Assembly (NCBI GenBank): GCA_030248225.1
Contig: JASANE010024923.1
Location: forward strand, 1 to 64,000
Length of the DNA: 64,000 nucleotides
Source: Trileptium ribeirensis
Taxonomy: Eukaryota; Nematoda; Enoplea; Enoplida; Thoracostomopsidae
Reading direction: 5' to 3'
Within the stretch, counting starts at the first letter, position 1. Each line of letters opens with the position of its first letter. The translations under genes were made by a program, and so were the position numbers. Below the pieces are notes generated by a model that was not told where the DNA came from, searched no databases, and saw nothing but the letters and a program-made list of their open reading frames with translations. This document shows positions 1-12,212 of the stretch, in pieces.

Positions 1-1084
1 ACCCTTGAGGTTACGATAGCCGGGGTCGTATGGGCATGGTGTTAGGAAGTTGCGCCATGCAGCTGCGTCACCGGTTATTACATAAATAGTGATCAAAAAC
101 GAAGAATGCTATTGGAATTTGTAAATTTTAAAGGAAAATATTCTTAAAATATGAATAGCCAAAGGTTATATGATTCCGCTAAGGTTATACAAATTTGTAA
201 AACGAAGTTTTTCCATCAATATTTCATGAGCGAACTATGCAAAATATTGATGAATCTGCTTAAATCGAAAGTTTGATAGTTGATACGTACCAAAGGAAAA
301 CATAGTATATCTCTTGTGTTCACATCAAAACAGAAAACTGAACACATGAAAAAGACAAACTTTTTGATGTAATTTTACGCATTGAGGAGTACAAATGTTT
401 CTGATATAGAAATTTAATTGTTTTACAGCAAAAACATGTAAATGAAATGATTTATCATAAATTATAAGCGGAGCTAAACCGGACGAAACGAATTACATCA
501 GAGATACTATGGTATAAATGAGATACACTGTCCTGTATATAGAAACCTGACGAAAATTTTCAAAAACAAAACAGTTAAACTTTGCTAAACATTGCAAAAT
601 TTAATACGGCAGAACAAACTTTGTTTAAAATCGGCAACACAAATAAACCTACTTTAATAAAGATTGAAACATATAAGATAAAACATTCAGCCTTCAGACA
701 TTAACTGGAATCTAAAACTTTGAAATTGGCAAAAACAGGAAAAGATTGAGAAATCTACTAGTCATAATACATGGATAAACAGAAGTTGCGCCATCCCGTT
801 CTGATACTATGTATATATATAATACTTATAGAGAAGAAAGCAAATATTACAACATTCCATTATTCAAAATTTCTAGGTGCATAATAGTAAATGGGACTAA
901 TTTACGTGAACCTAATGCACCTGTTTAGTATTTTGGTATTTTGCCATTATTACGTTTCACGATTACAAATGTGACAATTTGCATTCCTAATTTTTTTTGC
1001 GTTATGCTATAAAACATTTCGTAATATTTCTAATGCTTTAAAGATGCATAAATCTTAGACACCTTGACATGTCTTAAGAAATGG
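1..1084. other. AT-rich non-coding stretch
   Basis: No open frame or recognisable domain is seen in this AT-rich stretch. The first 75 bases are richer in GC and could be the edge of a repeat that begins outside the window. No RNA gene or structured repeat stands out. Confidence 0.5.
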
Positions 1085-1300
1085 AATACTTATGGTATGA
1101 CATTTGCAATGCTTCTGTATGCTACCATGTGCCGGAAATATCAGAAAGAAAATATTTCGTTACTTATACACATGGCATGACATATGAATAGTTTTGTATG
1201 CAACTAATCGATATATGCAGTAGATATTTGACAGAAAATATTTCTTTACTTAGATAGATGGTATGACATTTGCAATGCTTTTGCAAGCTGCCATCTGGTA
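1085..1300. repeat. Degenerate tandem repeat, unit about 80 bp
   Basis: A core like ATGGTATGACATTTGCAATG recurs near 1092, 1172 (diverged) and 1259. Each copy is followed by a TATGC-type segment, and the first two by an AAAATATTTC segment. About two and a half units are visible, spaced roughly 80-86 bases apart. Function is unknown; it looks like an old local duplication. Confidence 0.5.
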
Positions 1301-2078
1301 CAGGTCCTGCGAAGACGACATCATGAGCCTAGATGGATTCCGCACCGGGGACATAGTTCACGCGGCAACCGGGATCGGCGGGCTGACCATATACAATGAG
1401 CCGTTTTTGCACATAATATTTTCAGGACAATAACTTTACAATATTGTTTATTCCACATAGCTGAAGATGCAAAATGTACACATAAAATTGTAAAACAGAA
1501 ATGCTTTATTTGCACATACGCCAAGTGTTTAAATAGTCCACATCACCATTCTAAATAGCAATAATTCCGCTACACAAAACGACAGCTTTATAAGGGAAAA
1601 TTCAGAGCAAAGAGCTAGAATCTAAGCGAGTGCGAACTTTGAGAATAAACTAGAAACTTGTACGCTGCTTCACTCTTCCCGTAATCTCAACATCGATGTT
1701 TTGTCACTCAATGGAATAAACAGTCAACGAACGACTTTTCTTTTGAAAAACATATCTTAAAACATCACTTTATAATTTATAGCGCAATGCAAAGAAACTA
1801 AACTCTACTGATGCACTTTGATGAGATTTTTAGCTATTCCCAAGGGTTCTAGTTGCAATGTTGCAAACGTTCGCTAAACCTTTTGTCGCGATTAACTTTA
1901 ACATTATATGCACTCCTCACTTTGACCGGAACACTCCTTTGGTAACTGTAATCAGTAGCTTTCTTTCTCGACGTACGTGTCAAAACTTAGGTCAGTACAT
2001 TCCAAAATTTCCTTAGATTATCGACTACAATTCGTTATCGTAAACTACAGGACGGACCAAACACAAGAATAGAGCGAA
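1301..2078. other. Non-coding AT-rich stretch
   Basis: Only short chance open frames occur and no family is recognised. Nothing else is seen here. Confidence 0.4.
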
Positions 2079-2326
2079 ATAATAACCATATATGGATATA
2101 GGTCCGAAGTCCCAGGGCTGTGGTGGGGCGGCCGGCGGGAGGTGTATGCGCGATGCGCCAAGGCACCGAAAATGCACCTATGGGATCTGCGACTACGGCA
2201 CGCCATATGGAATCATGTCACCTGTCAGCGGAAGGGGTAGCCGGGCCCTCGGGGACGGGGGTCGTCATAGCCTTAATGCATGTAACCACCCTACCCCTCT
2301 ATGAGCATGTATGATAATAACCATAT
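2079..2326. mobile_element. GC-rich retroposed insert with 13-bp target duplication
   Basis: The 13-mer ATAATAACCATAT occurs at 2079-2091 and again at 2314-2326. The two copies flank about 222 bases (2092-2313) that are far richer in GC than the surroundings. Direct repeats of this length at the edges of a short insert are typical of SINEs or other LINE-mobilised retroposons. A sequence near the left end (GGTCCGAAGTCC, 2101-2112) loosely resembles a Pol III B box. No clear A-tail or A box is seen, so the SINE label is tentative. It could also be a retroposed fragment of a structured RNA. Confidence 0.5.
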
Positions 2327-3378
2327 GTTCAAATTAACACAAAATTCAAGTAGATAAAACAGCGTTGTCATTGCGCCTTTAGCAGCATATTGCGAATGAT
2401 TGAACATCGTTTGGTCCGGCTGCATTGCGACGAGTATTACCGAACGATTGCACTGGCCGTCACCGATATTTGACACGCTTGAGCGATTGTGGTTCGTTTG
2501 ATGGTTGTAGTCCATTGGATTTGATTGTGGTACGCAAATGAAAAAACTCATTTCGTGTGCCGTTGCAATTCGCCAGTCATGCCATTTAGTTTGTTGTTAA
2601 GCCAACGTGTATCCGTTGTAATCCTTGCTCATTTGCGAAACTGAAGGTACCTGGGCATGGGTTGTGCCTGGGCGTTGTGCCCGGTTATGATTGATATTAA
2701 TCTGAAGTTGGTTGTTTCATGACCAACCTTGGTATGATTCCCGTCAAGATTATGACACCAATAACCGCTGTTCGATTGGACGCTATGACCGTCGAAAACA
2801 TCGATTGGAAGTCCGCTGAATCGTAGTTGTACTACTTGCACCAGTTATTGTTGATCGCACGATACAGTGACCAACCACTGGCTCACGATGACATTTGGGG
2901 ACTCTTGAAGCAATGGGAAATCAGAGAATCGTCCTACAGCAAAATTATTTGAATATTTGGACTCAGCTCAATGAGCTGAGTTCAATTGTACTCATTATGA
3001 CCATTTTTAGAAAAAAATTTTGACTCGACATTAAGGTACCAAGGTACGTTGAAAATCGAAAAAAATTCCTTCCGAATATCAAAATTTAATAAACCATTGA
3101 AAGCAGCTCCACTCGGCGAGTCTAATGGTACCAATTTTCACTCAATTAAACCACACAGTGATGAATTATTTAATAAGACTAAACAGAGTATAATGCACTC
3201 ACATTTTACATCTTAACCCGATACATCTTCCGGACTTGATGAACCATGGCCCCAAATGGATGAGCAGCAATCCGTTGACACTATACAAATTCAGCCAGGT
3301 ATGTTTCGAACAATTTATACTGAACACGCCTACGGTCTCGAAAAAACATTTTGAGCCGACCTCATCACACGTCAATAT
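2327..3378. other. Non-coding stretch
   Basis: Short open frames on the minus strand (about 2291-2551 and 2629-2841) show no recognisable domain and no supporting splice context. Nothing else is seen. Confidence 0.4.
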
Positions 3379-3919
3379 TTAGGAAAGTTTCGTGTTATTA
3401 GAATCAACGCATTGTCTATTATAGTGATTAACCCTTTCATAGATGTAAGGTTGCGATTGCGGCAATCTGACAAACCCACGGATATATGTAACAAAGTTAT
3501 CGGCGAGTACATCACTTTCTGGGCGGACATGCTGACAAATTAAGGGCATGATGAAACTGATGGATCTCGCAGGAACCCGGAAAAGTAGACACCTATGTGT
3601 ACCGCGTTCCTGGATTCCCACAACTTCGCCATGTTTCCGACGAGGTAACCCAAGATTATATTTTTGTCGAATAGAGACTGGCTCGTCAATTTAAACATCA
3701 ATCCGTGGGCCTCCCAGCCATAAGATCTTGCCAATTATCACGTTCATAAATCACAGAAATGTCCCGGCAATAATTGTGCCAGTCATATATCGCGTGCTCC
3801 GAAACGCCAGCTTCATCCACAATGAAACCGTTCTTTAAATGATTAATGAAACAGACAATAATTAGAAGAATTTTATCGAGAGGCAGTTTATGATTAAAAA
3901 AGAAAGAATTAATACGCAT
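3379..3919 (-). pseudogene. Decayed Merlin / ISXO2-like DDE transposase
   Basis: Three minus-strand frames in succession (3919-3698, 3734-3540, 3621-3379) together resemble the ISXO2-like transposase of Merlin elements. The first part holds a helix-turn-helix-like segment with a VSEHAIYDW motif. The second has a SLFDKN segment like the block after the first catalytic Asp. The third has a GIQER...VPARS...HVRPESDVLADNF...VNH series, matching the second catalytic Asp region and the VNH motif. The frame changes at least twice and the first acidic residue is not evident, so the gene is dead. No terminal inverted repeats were found around it. Family assignment rests on motif order and spacing; an alignment would settle it. 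Confidence 0.65.
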
Positions 3920-6900
3920 TGCATATTTCTTTCGACAGTTTGTTGTGTCGGAACACCGCTACTCTAAATTGTGCTGACACACCATATCACCCCTTTTAGC
4001 CATCGCTCAAACACTATTTGTTTAATATCAGTGCTGTTTTATTTTTCAATATAAATGTTCAGCTTCGTTTCTTTGGATATGGCGCGGACCGTTGTCTATC
4101 ATTCCAAAGGCGTCGATGGTCATTGTGTTGTTGTTGCCGCGGTGATAATGTAGTAGTTTTGCTATGCTTGCTCGCATCGAATTGCTTTGTTTCTTATCAC
4201 GTCGGGTTCATCATTTGTAGAGCTTAAATTTGACTTTACTGTGCGGTGAAAGAAGAAGCTTTCAATTAAAAGGACTTTGCAACACGTATAGGAACATGTA
4301 GGATGCTCTTTTGTAATGACAACGCTTTGAGATCGACGACAAATCCATCTGATCAATCTAAAGTATGGTCCTTTCTTAAATATGCATAATTGTGTTGCCA
4401 ACTGGAATCAATGTCTGCAGTCAGCATTCGGATTTTAGAATGCCGGCAATAATAAAAGAATGTTTGACTGTGGAAGAGAACATCACTAATAGTAATAATG
4501 TTGTGCGGTCGAATATCGCTCAATGTTATATATCCGGCGAATCGGCCAGAGTTCTGTGTAGGTGAAATTCAAGATAACTACTCTATTTCGGAGTTCACTA
4601 CAGCAATATTAATACTCAATCATTAAAAAATAATAAAAATTGTTTTTATTTACGTCATAAGACTGCGGAAATTACTTACATTCTGTGTGCAAAATATTGC
4701 GAATGTTTTAGGGTTTTAAGCAGTTTCCACGAAATAATTACTATATATTCAGCCAGACGATGGTATTATTGCACTTAGTATCGTGCAAAATGAAACAGTG
4801 AACAATTTCATCTAATGCTTAGTCAGAAAACCGATTGCCATACTGTAAGTTAGGCTATTTTGCAAAAATGCAGAAAAAATTGAATGAATGCAATATATCT
4901 GTCTGTGTCTTGTGACATTAAACTAAAACTTAGAGAGTAAATAAAGGCGTATAGACAGTAGTGTACAGTCCTGTTCTATTTTGTATTGGAACACAACGCG
5001 TGCCGCGTACATATCGTACACCGTATTTATATGTGAGTTTTCTACTTTACCCTACTAAGTTATAATCCCACTAAGAGTTGTGTTATACGCCCTAGTTTAT
5101 TAGGAACAAATAAGTAATTTAAGCGGAGTGATATTTTACTGATTTGACGTGATGTCTAGAAGTAAACTGCACCCAATTAGCCGCAATAAGGAATTAGATG
5201 ATTGATTTCGCAACAAGAGTGACAGCGGAGCATGCTTCGTTATAAGAACAAAATTAAATGCAAGCAATCCAGGTTCGGCTGTTGCACAAAAATTTCATCC
5301 ACGACACGAGCTATACACCACAGTTTGAATATGAATTGAAAAGATAATCAGGTTTGTTTTAGATTGCCGGACATTTACGTGGAAGAAGATACAAACATGA
5401 TAAATATAGCTGAAATTTAACATGTATTAAGCTTACAAGCACTATAATAACAAAACTACAAATAATAATTTCTACTGAATCAATATTGTGGAATCGGGTT
5501 TCACTAATTTTTTATACAATTAATGTTATAATAGCAAAACCATTCAAATAGATACGCCTGCCATGCGAAAATAAAAATAGAAATTAAATCATACAAATTA
5601 TTCTACACATGTATCACAAATAATATGTTCATAATGTCCAAATCAAAAAGGTGCCTTGACGAAGACATGCTGTTTAAGTTTTCCTGTAGCATCGTCCTAC
5701 CTTTCGCCGATTACGTAGACTATATAAATGTGTAGTTCACTGATCGTTTGCCGTCAGCATATGCTAGACACTTATGTGCGATAATAAACTAATACAACAG
5801 TAAAGAAACTTAGACAAAATTGGCAAGTTGTTGCCTAGCCAACACGGTATCCATGAATGATTAGCCGAATACGATGATTTTTGTAAAGTTCAATTTTTGC
5901 AAATTGTTCGACCAAATACTTGTCAAACTCAGACCACAAAGCTCGTACAAAAAACTGTGTCTTCTCAACGTTTCGTATGTATAAAACAGATACAAGCGTG
6001 AATTTTAATCTTTTAAGGCAGTGCTTGCCATACGATTAAAGTTTTAACTGTGTTTGCGGCAACTTAATCATAATTTTTGGAACATTTTAAAAACGTAGTT
6101 ATAGTGAAAATAATACATTAAATGTTTAGATATACATAGCATAAAATCCGATATGAATCAGTTTCGACAAGTACACCCATCCACGTTGCATCATTACTGA
6201 CATAAAATTGTTGTCAAAAATTTCACCACTATCGTCGCCTTAGCTGGAGCGTCTGTAGTTAATATCGACAAACATTCGAACATCAATGTAGTTCCGAGCA
6301 TTTTTCATACATTTGCCGAAAGCACACATTATTCATACACTTTCCGGGTTTGATGTTTAGCTATTTGAAAAATCCCTTTTGGATGCCTCTTTTCGATGCC
6401 TTTCTTCTTTCAGTATAAACACCTTACAAGGCTGCATAAAACGACCCGCTATAATTTCACTGTTTTATTTTTGCAGCAATTGCAGCCCAGCGCTGAGATT
6501 GAGTTGTAAAATTCGATAATACGAAATTTAGTTGCTTTTATTCAGCATTGAACGTGTAACTGGGTCCTGAGACGACATGCTTTTCCAGTGCTAATAGACA
6601 GTCGTTGTGAGAGTCTTGCTGGCAATTGGTGATCGACATAGACAGCCAATATCCGATTCTTGCGGTATTTCTCCAACGCCAAATATGTCTAACTGTCCTT
6701 ACACCACCCACTAAAATTTTGAAACGGGCATTTATTACTGAAGCAGGTATAGATAGTACGCGTCCAAACTATGTATGTAGTTTAGTGGTCCAGGTGGATC
6801 ACCCTTCTCCGAGATATTGTTGTTTGGCATTGCATATCGATGCATTGCCGACAAAGATAATGCGTCTTATTCCGTGCTTAAAGAAAACAGATCATGTATC

Positions 6901-7239
6901 CAGGGGCCGTGTTGGTTAGAAGTGGTAACATGTAATGCTCGATAACATTCCGAGAGCCGCCATTTAAGTCGAGTGATAAAGATATAAAGTTACAAGAATC
7001 CACCTGGCAGTTAAAACATAATACTCAAAGCTCAACAACGTTCACTCTGGCAAAATTCGTACTTAAATCATTCTGTTATATTTATTATCTAGGTATTACG
7101 CACCGATTGCTTTATAAGGCATAACTCTACCAGTGGATGCTCTGCCTGCCAATATGAAACCATACAATCCAGTGGGTTTCAGAGTGTACAGTCACCATAT
7201 AATAAAATACATGGTGTGAAAAACACCGTTGTTCTTATG
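3920..7239. other. Long AT-rich stretch without recognisable genes
   Basis: Open frames of up to 97 codons (such as 6626-6919, plus) carry no recognised motif and have composition like the surrounding non-coding DNA. A minus frame at 4401-4162 lies just upstream of the transposase relic and could be its decayed N-terminus, but no zinc-binding pattern is clear. No promoter, RNA gene or tandem array stands out. Confidence 0.45.
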
Positions 7240-7746
7240 CGGCGTTCACGTTATAATGTCCCCAACGTTTGGAACCTATGTACCCCACACAGTGTCAGAC
7301 ACACTGTTGACAACAGGGTGTCTTAGACACCCCCATGTTTTTAATAAATTTTTTCAACGGTAGCTAGTTACGCGTATTACCACTTGCCGACAGTGTCAGG
7401 CACACCGTGTCTTCTGGCAGTTTTATTGACAGTGTTCGGAATATATGTGTTCAACTTTCATATGGGCTACATACAAATATCATAAATTTAGAAAAAACTA
7501 CACAGGACAGTTGACTAATAAGCCTCATTAGCTACAGACGATGTTCGTTATAGTTAATTCGCGCCAAATTGTTAGCTAAGGGTGTGTACGACACTGTCTA
7601 GAAAAAATGTAGTAGCTAAGGGTGTGTCGTACACCCTCGGCATTTGATTTACAGTATGGGTGTCACCCTGACTGTCTATACGGTAGGGTCGCGCCTACAG
7701 GGGGTCAAAAGTTCCAAACAGCGGGGACATTATAACGTGAACGCCG
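7240..7746. mobile_element. MITE-like element with about 40-bp terminal inverted repeats
   Basis: The left end (CGGCGTTCACGTTATAATGT from 7240, continuing to about 7280) reappears as its reverse complement ending at 7746. Identity is near-perfect over the first 24 bases and partial to about 40. The 507-bp interior has no coding capacity. It contains short internal repeats of the form GGGTGTGT/GTACACCC. Size and structure match a miniature inverted-repeat transposon. No unambiguous target-site duplication is seen at the ends, so the superfamily cannot be assigned. Confidence 0.65.
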
Positions 7747-7784
7747 TATTACTATTCAGTGTAAATCTGGCTACCGTATTTATG

Positions 7785-7830
7785 CAGAATACAGAATACA
7801 ATGTACAGAATACAGAATACAATGTACAGA
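7785..7830. repeat. 21-bp tandem duplication
   Basis: The unit CAGAATACAGAATACAATGT plus one A occurs twice head to tail (7785-7805 and 7806-7826), with a partial third start. Each unit itself contains the doublet CAGAATA CAGAATA. It lies just outside the MITE. Confidence 0.85.
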
Positions 7831-8112
7831 AGACCGTAATATAATACATTACTGCAGCAAAGCTAGTCCTAATAAGTTTCAACAAGAACCCGTACGATGT
7901 ATAATGTAGCACTCAGGACCTAGGACTCAGCTCACCACACAAGCTTAGTATAAACCTCCAAGAAATATCAAGGACACTGGACTTTCCGAGCAAAATCAGT
8001 CACGGCTAAGTTAACTAATTCAATCTTCAACACAGAAAGCTAGGACACACAATCACTAAAACCTCTCTTATTATTGCCCCAAGGTTATAATTATGGTCAA
8101 AAATAAAACAAT

Positions 8113-8745
8113 AATTGAAACGGTGAGAGCGACCGTGAGGTCTAACAGTACTATAGGGCAACCACAGTTAAAATTCTTACAAATCAAGGAAGGGAATAAG
8201 CGTCCTCCCAACAAAACTCTACCCTATAATATAGAAAAAGGAATAATTCTTCTTCCCTCACACAATAACTTTTAATGCTAGTGTAAATTAATCGAAGAGC
8301 TACTTACCAGCTGCGGTTTCTTCGGAGATTAACTCACCTATAGGTATACAAAGTTACGACTATGCAGTATGTATGCCCCAAGCTATCCTTAAGTATATTA
8401 TGTAACAGGGTACCCAAGAGAACAATTGTTGAAAACGGTGAGTGTGACCGTGAGGTCTGATAATAGACAGATAAATCTCCAATCAATACAAGCTAAAGGT
8501 ACCGAAAGGAAGGGAATTAGCGTCCTTCCCTGCTACACACTTAACTCTTAAGCCACTAGAAGACGACCAAACGTCTTAGCTAATAGGGTACCACAGTTAC
8601 TCAAACTCCACCACAAAGTTTGCAATTGCTACTGTGTTACAGTGGTCTTATACTCAACACTTAGAAAAATTTCAACATAAATAATAATAGAGCTACTTAC
8701 CAGCGGCAACTGCTTCGGAGAGAACTCCCCGACTGAGCTGTGCAA
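8113..8745. repeat. Imperfect tandem duplication, unit about 310-390 bp
   Basis: Three landmarks occur in the same order twice. They are ACGGTGAG...GACCGTGAGGTCT (about 8120 and 8434), GAAGGGAATNAGCGTCC (about 8189 and 8508) and GAGCTACTTACCAGC...CTTCGGAGA (about 8298 and 8692). The spacers are diverged and of unequal length. A third diverged copy of the first landmark sits near 12608. On the minus strand the third landmark reads GCTGGTAAGT, a good splice-donor shape. These could be old LTR or untranslated-leader remnants of an unidentified element. Confidence 0.5.
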
Positions 8746-9663
8746 CTGGCTTATATACACAGAAATCCTAGACTACATCAATTCTAGGAAAATGTTTAAT
8801 TGCCTCAAGAACAAACCGAAATGCCACTACACTCAGCGGTTCGGGTTTTGTTAACCTTTCACCAATATTAATATAAAACCCCACACATTCAAGCAGAAAT
8901 CTTCTAATTCTCAGAAGTCAGCCACCTATAATGTTTTAAAATAAATTTTAAGATTATTAATTCTTAAAAAAATAAAAAATTTAATAAAAACAAAAAATCA
9001 ATAAATCACCACACAAACACACTCAGAAACATATTATATGTGTATTTTTTCGCAAAATGCCAGCTCAATCAACTGCGCACTCACTAAGAACACCTCGAAG
9101 CCGCAGCAACAACATAGTAATAACAAGTCTTGTATTTTATTTTTCTGGTAGAAACCTAAACTACTGTGTGGAACCAAACCAGTGTGGAACTAGTTCAATG
9201 CGAAAACGTGCAGCGGGACAGTAACCATATTTCGTATTAACTGGGGTAGAAAAAAATCCAACCCTTACCATGGCATGTTATCTTACTGCCAGACGGGTAG
9301 AAAAATCGTACTCGATCCAATTGAGGTCATAAATCATACATGCTCTTCGGTCGTGAGGGGGGATGGCATGCGGAGGAGCAGTAGCTTAGACGTAGTATAG
9401 TAACCAACGAAATTTTAAGCTAACTGTACGTTCATTGACCACCTGAGTGATTGTTTATCCCCACGTTCTTGATTGTTTGAGCCTGAGTAATAGGAATTTT
9501 CTCAGATTTCTGCCTTAAATCAATCTGTTTTGAAATTCAAAAAGCATCAAAGCTTAACTTATTTTTTAGCTTACACAAATTTTTCCAAAACACGGGGTAA
9601 CATAAGATTTTATGAAATTAGTTGAGAATTAAATTTAGGATATAATGGACAACTAAACTCGCG
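8746..9663. other. AT-rich non-coding stretch
   Basis: No open frame of note and no recognised family. A-rich runs occur around 8940-9000. Nothing else is seen. Confidence 0.4.
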
Positions 9664-10128
9664 CTACGCTTGTCTTGGTTTATTCAGCCTCAGCTCTATT
9701 TGTGGCGTTTCACTCGGTACGTACCTGCAACTATAGCACCCGGAAAACACCTGTGTCAAAGCAAACTTGATGTCATACAGTCTCCAGTGCCAGGCAACCG
9801 CTGCCCCACATCCGACCGTTTGTTTGCCACTCTTCCCCGTCGTCGCCCATTTATCAGCCCCGAAGGAACTGTAGGCTCCAACCATGCAGACTCTCCTATG
9901 TCGTAGAGCATTCGTCTTGCACACTGTTAACGTATTAACAGGGCCGCTATTACCGAAGTAAGTAGCGCCGACAGTCTGCATGACCGGGTCCGTTTCCAGA
10001 CCTAGGGTACCTTCGCAGGGAGTGGCAAACGCACAACCGAACATGGGAGAAGTCAAACCACCCGACACCAAAGCGACATCAGACATCAGACAAGTGTCCC
10101 CAATGACACAGATATCGCCGAGCACCAA
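9664..10128 (-). CDS. Unrecognised 154-codon open frame in a GC-rich island
   Basis: This minus-strand frame is unusually long and GC-rich for the neighbourhood. The product is rich in Gly, Thr, Val and Cys, and no known domain is recognised. The composition contrast begins and ends close to the frame, suggesting an inserted segment or a remnant exon. A shorter plus-strand frame overlaps it, so coding is not assured. There are no clear splice sites or start context. It may simply be a GC-rich transposon fragment. Confidence 0.2.
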   Translation of the reverse strand: MVLGDICVIGDTCLMSDVALVSGGLTSPMFGCAFATPCEGTLGLETDPVMQTVGATYFGNSGPVNTLTVCKTNALRHRRVCMVGAYSSFGADKWATTGKSGKQTVGCGAAVAWHWRLYDIKFALTQVFSGCYSCRYVPSETPQIELRLNKPRQA

Positions 10129-11316
10129 GCTATACGCGTGAACTAAAGCCTCAAACTCAAACTAAAAGGATGCTCAGAACACGGCAAGGTGATGCAAGAT
10201 TAATTGTGTCGCTTTCATTTGAAACCTGGTGAACTATGTCTATGTTGAAATAATAATGTAAAAGCTTGTGAAATGTAACTATTATTTTGACTTTTGCCGA
10301 CGTAGAATCAACTTTACTTCGCTGTGTACCAAGTGAACCAAGAATCAAACTACAGCAAACACAATTTTTGAAGACATGACGCGATTTTTGAAGAATTACA
10401 AAAGAACAAAAGTCACAAATATTATGAAATGCCAGCTTGCCTGTAGCTGTAATATTATTTCATCAGCGCTTTAAATCATTGTGCAAAAAACAATTAAATT
10501 GGTTTCCTTGCATTTAGCATATGCTTCATGTCGTTAGCAAGTTCGGCGTGAAACATTCAATAATTTAAGAACAAATCATATAAACATCGATTATTTATGC
10601 GACACGAGGGCTTGGTGCTGAAAATTTTCAAAAAAAAATTTTTTTTAACAATCAAAGAAATTAATAGTTTCGCCGTTTGAAATATTAAAATTTTTTAGCA
10701 AACTACCAAAAAAACATGGTAACTACGATGCAGAAACTACACAACAGATTGCTAAACGTAAAATATATATATATATACATATATATATATAAACATACAT
10801 ATACACATATATGACTTTGTTTTTATTCTCGTTCATAAAACGTACTACTTAGCGCTAAAACGCCCATGTACATTACCTGCCCTACATCAAATTAAAAAAA
10901 ATTACACAAAACTTTACGAAACTAAATCCAAAGTTTTCAGACTGTCGTACAATATGGCACTTCAAGGCAAATGATGCGTTATTATCAATTAGCTCAGCCG
11001 ACTTTTTCTTTGATGTCTTACATTAATGATGTTAGCTTCAAATTTTATTAACGCTCAATGATGTTTCAATATTTTACAACCCAGCATAAAATCATCCACC
11101 TAGATTAAACAAATTTGGGGCCAGACTTGGCGTAGCATTACCGGGCTTAATTATAATCATTTATCAACTATGAAGGTTAGTCGACGATCTTCCATTACGT
11201 TATATTGCAGCACAACGTATTTTTTTGGTCATGACCGCTACAAGGTGACGACAAAATTCCGCCGGAATTTTTACCCGTGATTAGGTATAAGTTTGACGCA
11301 AGACTTGAAAACATAC
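10129..11316. other. AT-rich non-coding stretch with a TA microsatellite
   Basis: A run of alternating TA with interspersed CA steps lies at about 10762-10815. The rest shows no gene. It lies 3' (minus strand) of the GPCR exon and could be intron. Confidence 0.5.
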
Positions 11317-11552
11317 CAATCCATAGTAGTTGCAGCCGCTTCTTTTGCTTGTCGACTAATCAGTCGTCGATTCAGAGTCCGTATTATTTTCGAATAGCAA
11401 AATGCCGATGCGATCAATGGTATTGCAAATTGAAAAATTAGTACCACAAGTCCGTAGCATTTGCAAAGTCGGAGGTCGCCCCATGTCTCAAAACAAAAAT
11501 ATCCACAATACAGTGTTCCGAAACCGCAAACGAGTAAGATCACAGTAGAGAG
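11317..11552 (-). CDS. Internal exon of a rhodopsin-family peptide GPCR (end of TM4 to ICL3)
   Basis: The minus-strand frame reads through a Cys-containing second extracellular loop (CFETWGD), then a TM5-like segment with an internal Pro (FQFAIPLIASAFCY). A basic third intracellular loop (RTLNRR...RQAKEAA) follows. This order is characteristic of neuropeptide-type (NPY/NPF-like) class A receptors. The frame is bounded by a plausible acceptor CAG at 11555-11553 and a donor GTATGT starting at 11316. Exons for TM1-4 and TM6-7 are not found, so this is an isolated exon, a gene with very long introns, or a fragment. The subfamily call is an inference from loop residues. Confidence 0.55.
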
Positions 11553-11908
11553 CTGACGGGATGCAGATACTTATAACAAGGCATCATATAACTGCATTAA
11601 TCATTAACGCTGCTATGCTGAAAAATATAACATTGTGGATATGTAAACTTATACCTGAAGCAACTATTGGCAACTGAATTACCTACGCAATAATTGCGAC
11701 TATGCTTATTTAACAATACCATGTGAATGACGCAATAAACTTAACATATTCGGATCATGCGCAGACAGAAATGTATAGCTGTTTTCTTCTCTCGATATAT
11801 ACAATAAAAATTTTCACCGCAGAGATAATCAGTTGTCTATGCTTAAATGTACATTTACAAATAATTATCGAAAGGTGAGAAAGCCTAGCTATGTACGTAC
11901 ATACTCAC

Positions 11909-12140
11909 AGCCACAGACGGCAGGCTGTAATATTGTGCTTCATTTTTATTATAGACCTGCGCCCAACGAACTAACGCTAACTTTATAACAGCTTCATTGA
12001 AGTGTTTAAATTTCGAATGTGGCTGTTCCGCCATCAACTTTGTCATACTTAGGCCTTGTTGAATCTGCTTAAGAATGATCTTTGTTATCGATTTCAAGTA
12101 AATCTTATGGCCGGCATTAGTGATACGCTACTGTCCCCCG
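11909..12140 (-). pseudogene. Damaged copy of an unidentified coding exon
   Basis: This is homologous to the exon at 28883-29124. It is preceded on the minus strand by a pyrimidine run and CAG acceptor (about 12143-12141) and followed by a GTGAGT donor (11908-11903). Compared with the other copy it lacks one T in a short T run, which shifts the frame early, and lacks an in-frame 9-base segment. Some differences downstream are synonymous. The surrounding homologous block runs from about 11733 to 12212. The protein family is not recognised; the segment looks helical and basic. Confidence 0.45.
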
Positions 12141-12212
12141 CTGTAACAAAAAAATACATTCATGGTTGACAAAACATCTATAACAGTCCACAAAATGTAT
12201 CATCCTGTTTCA

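Noticed and set aside
2291..2551. C-terminal GPCR exon (an NPMDY sequence on the minus strand)
   Set aside because: No TM7 hydrophobic segment precedes the motif and the following residues do not resemble helix 8.
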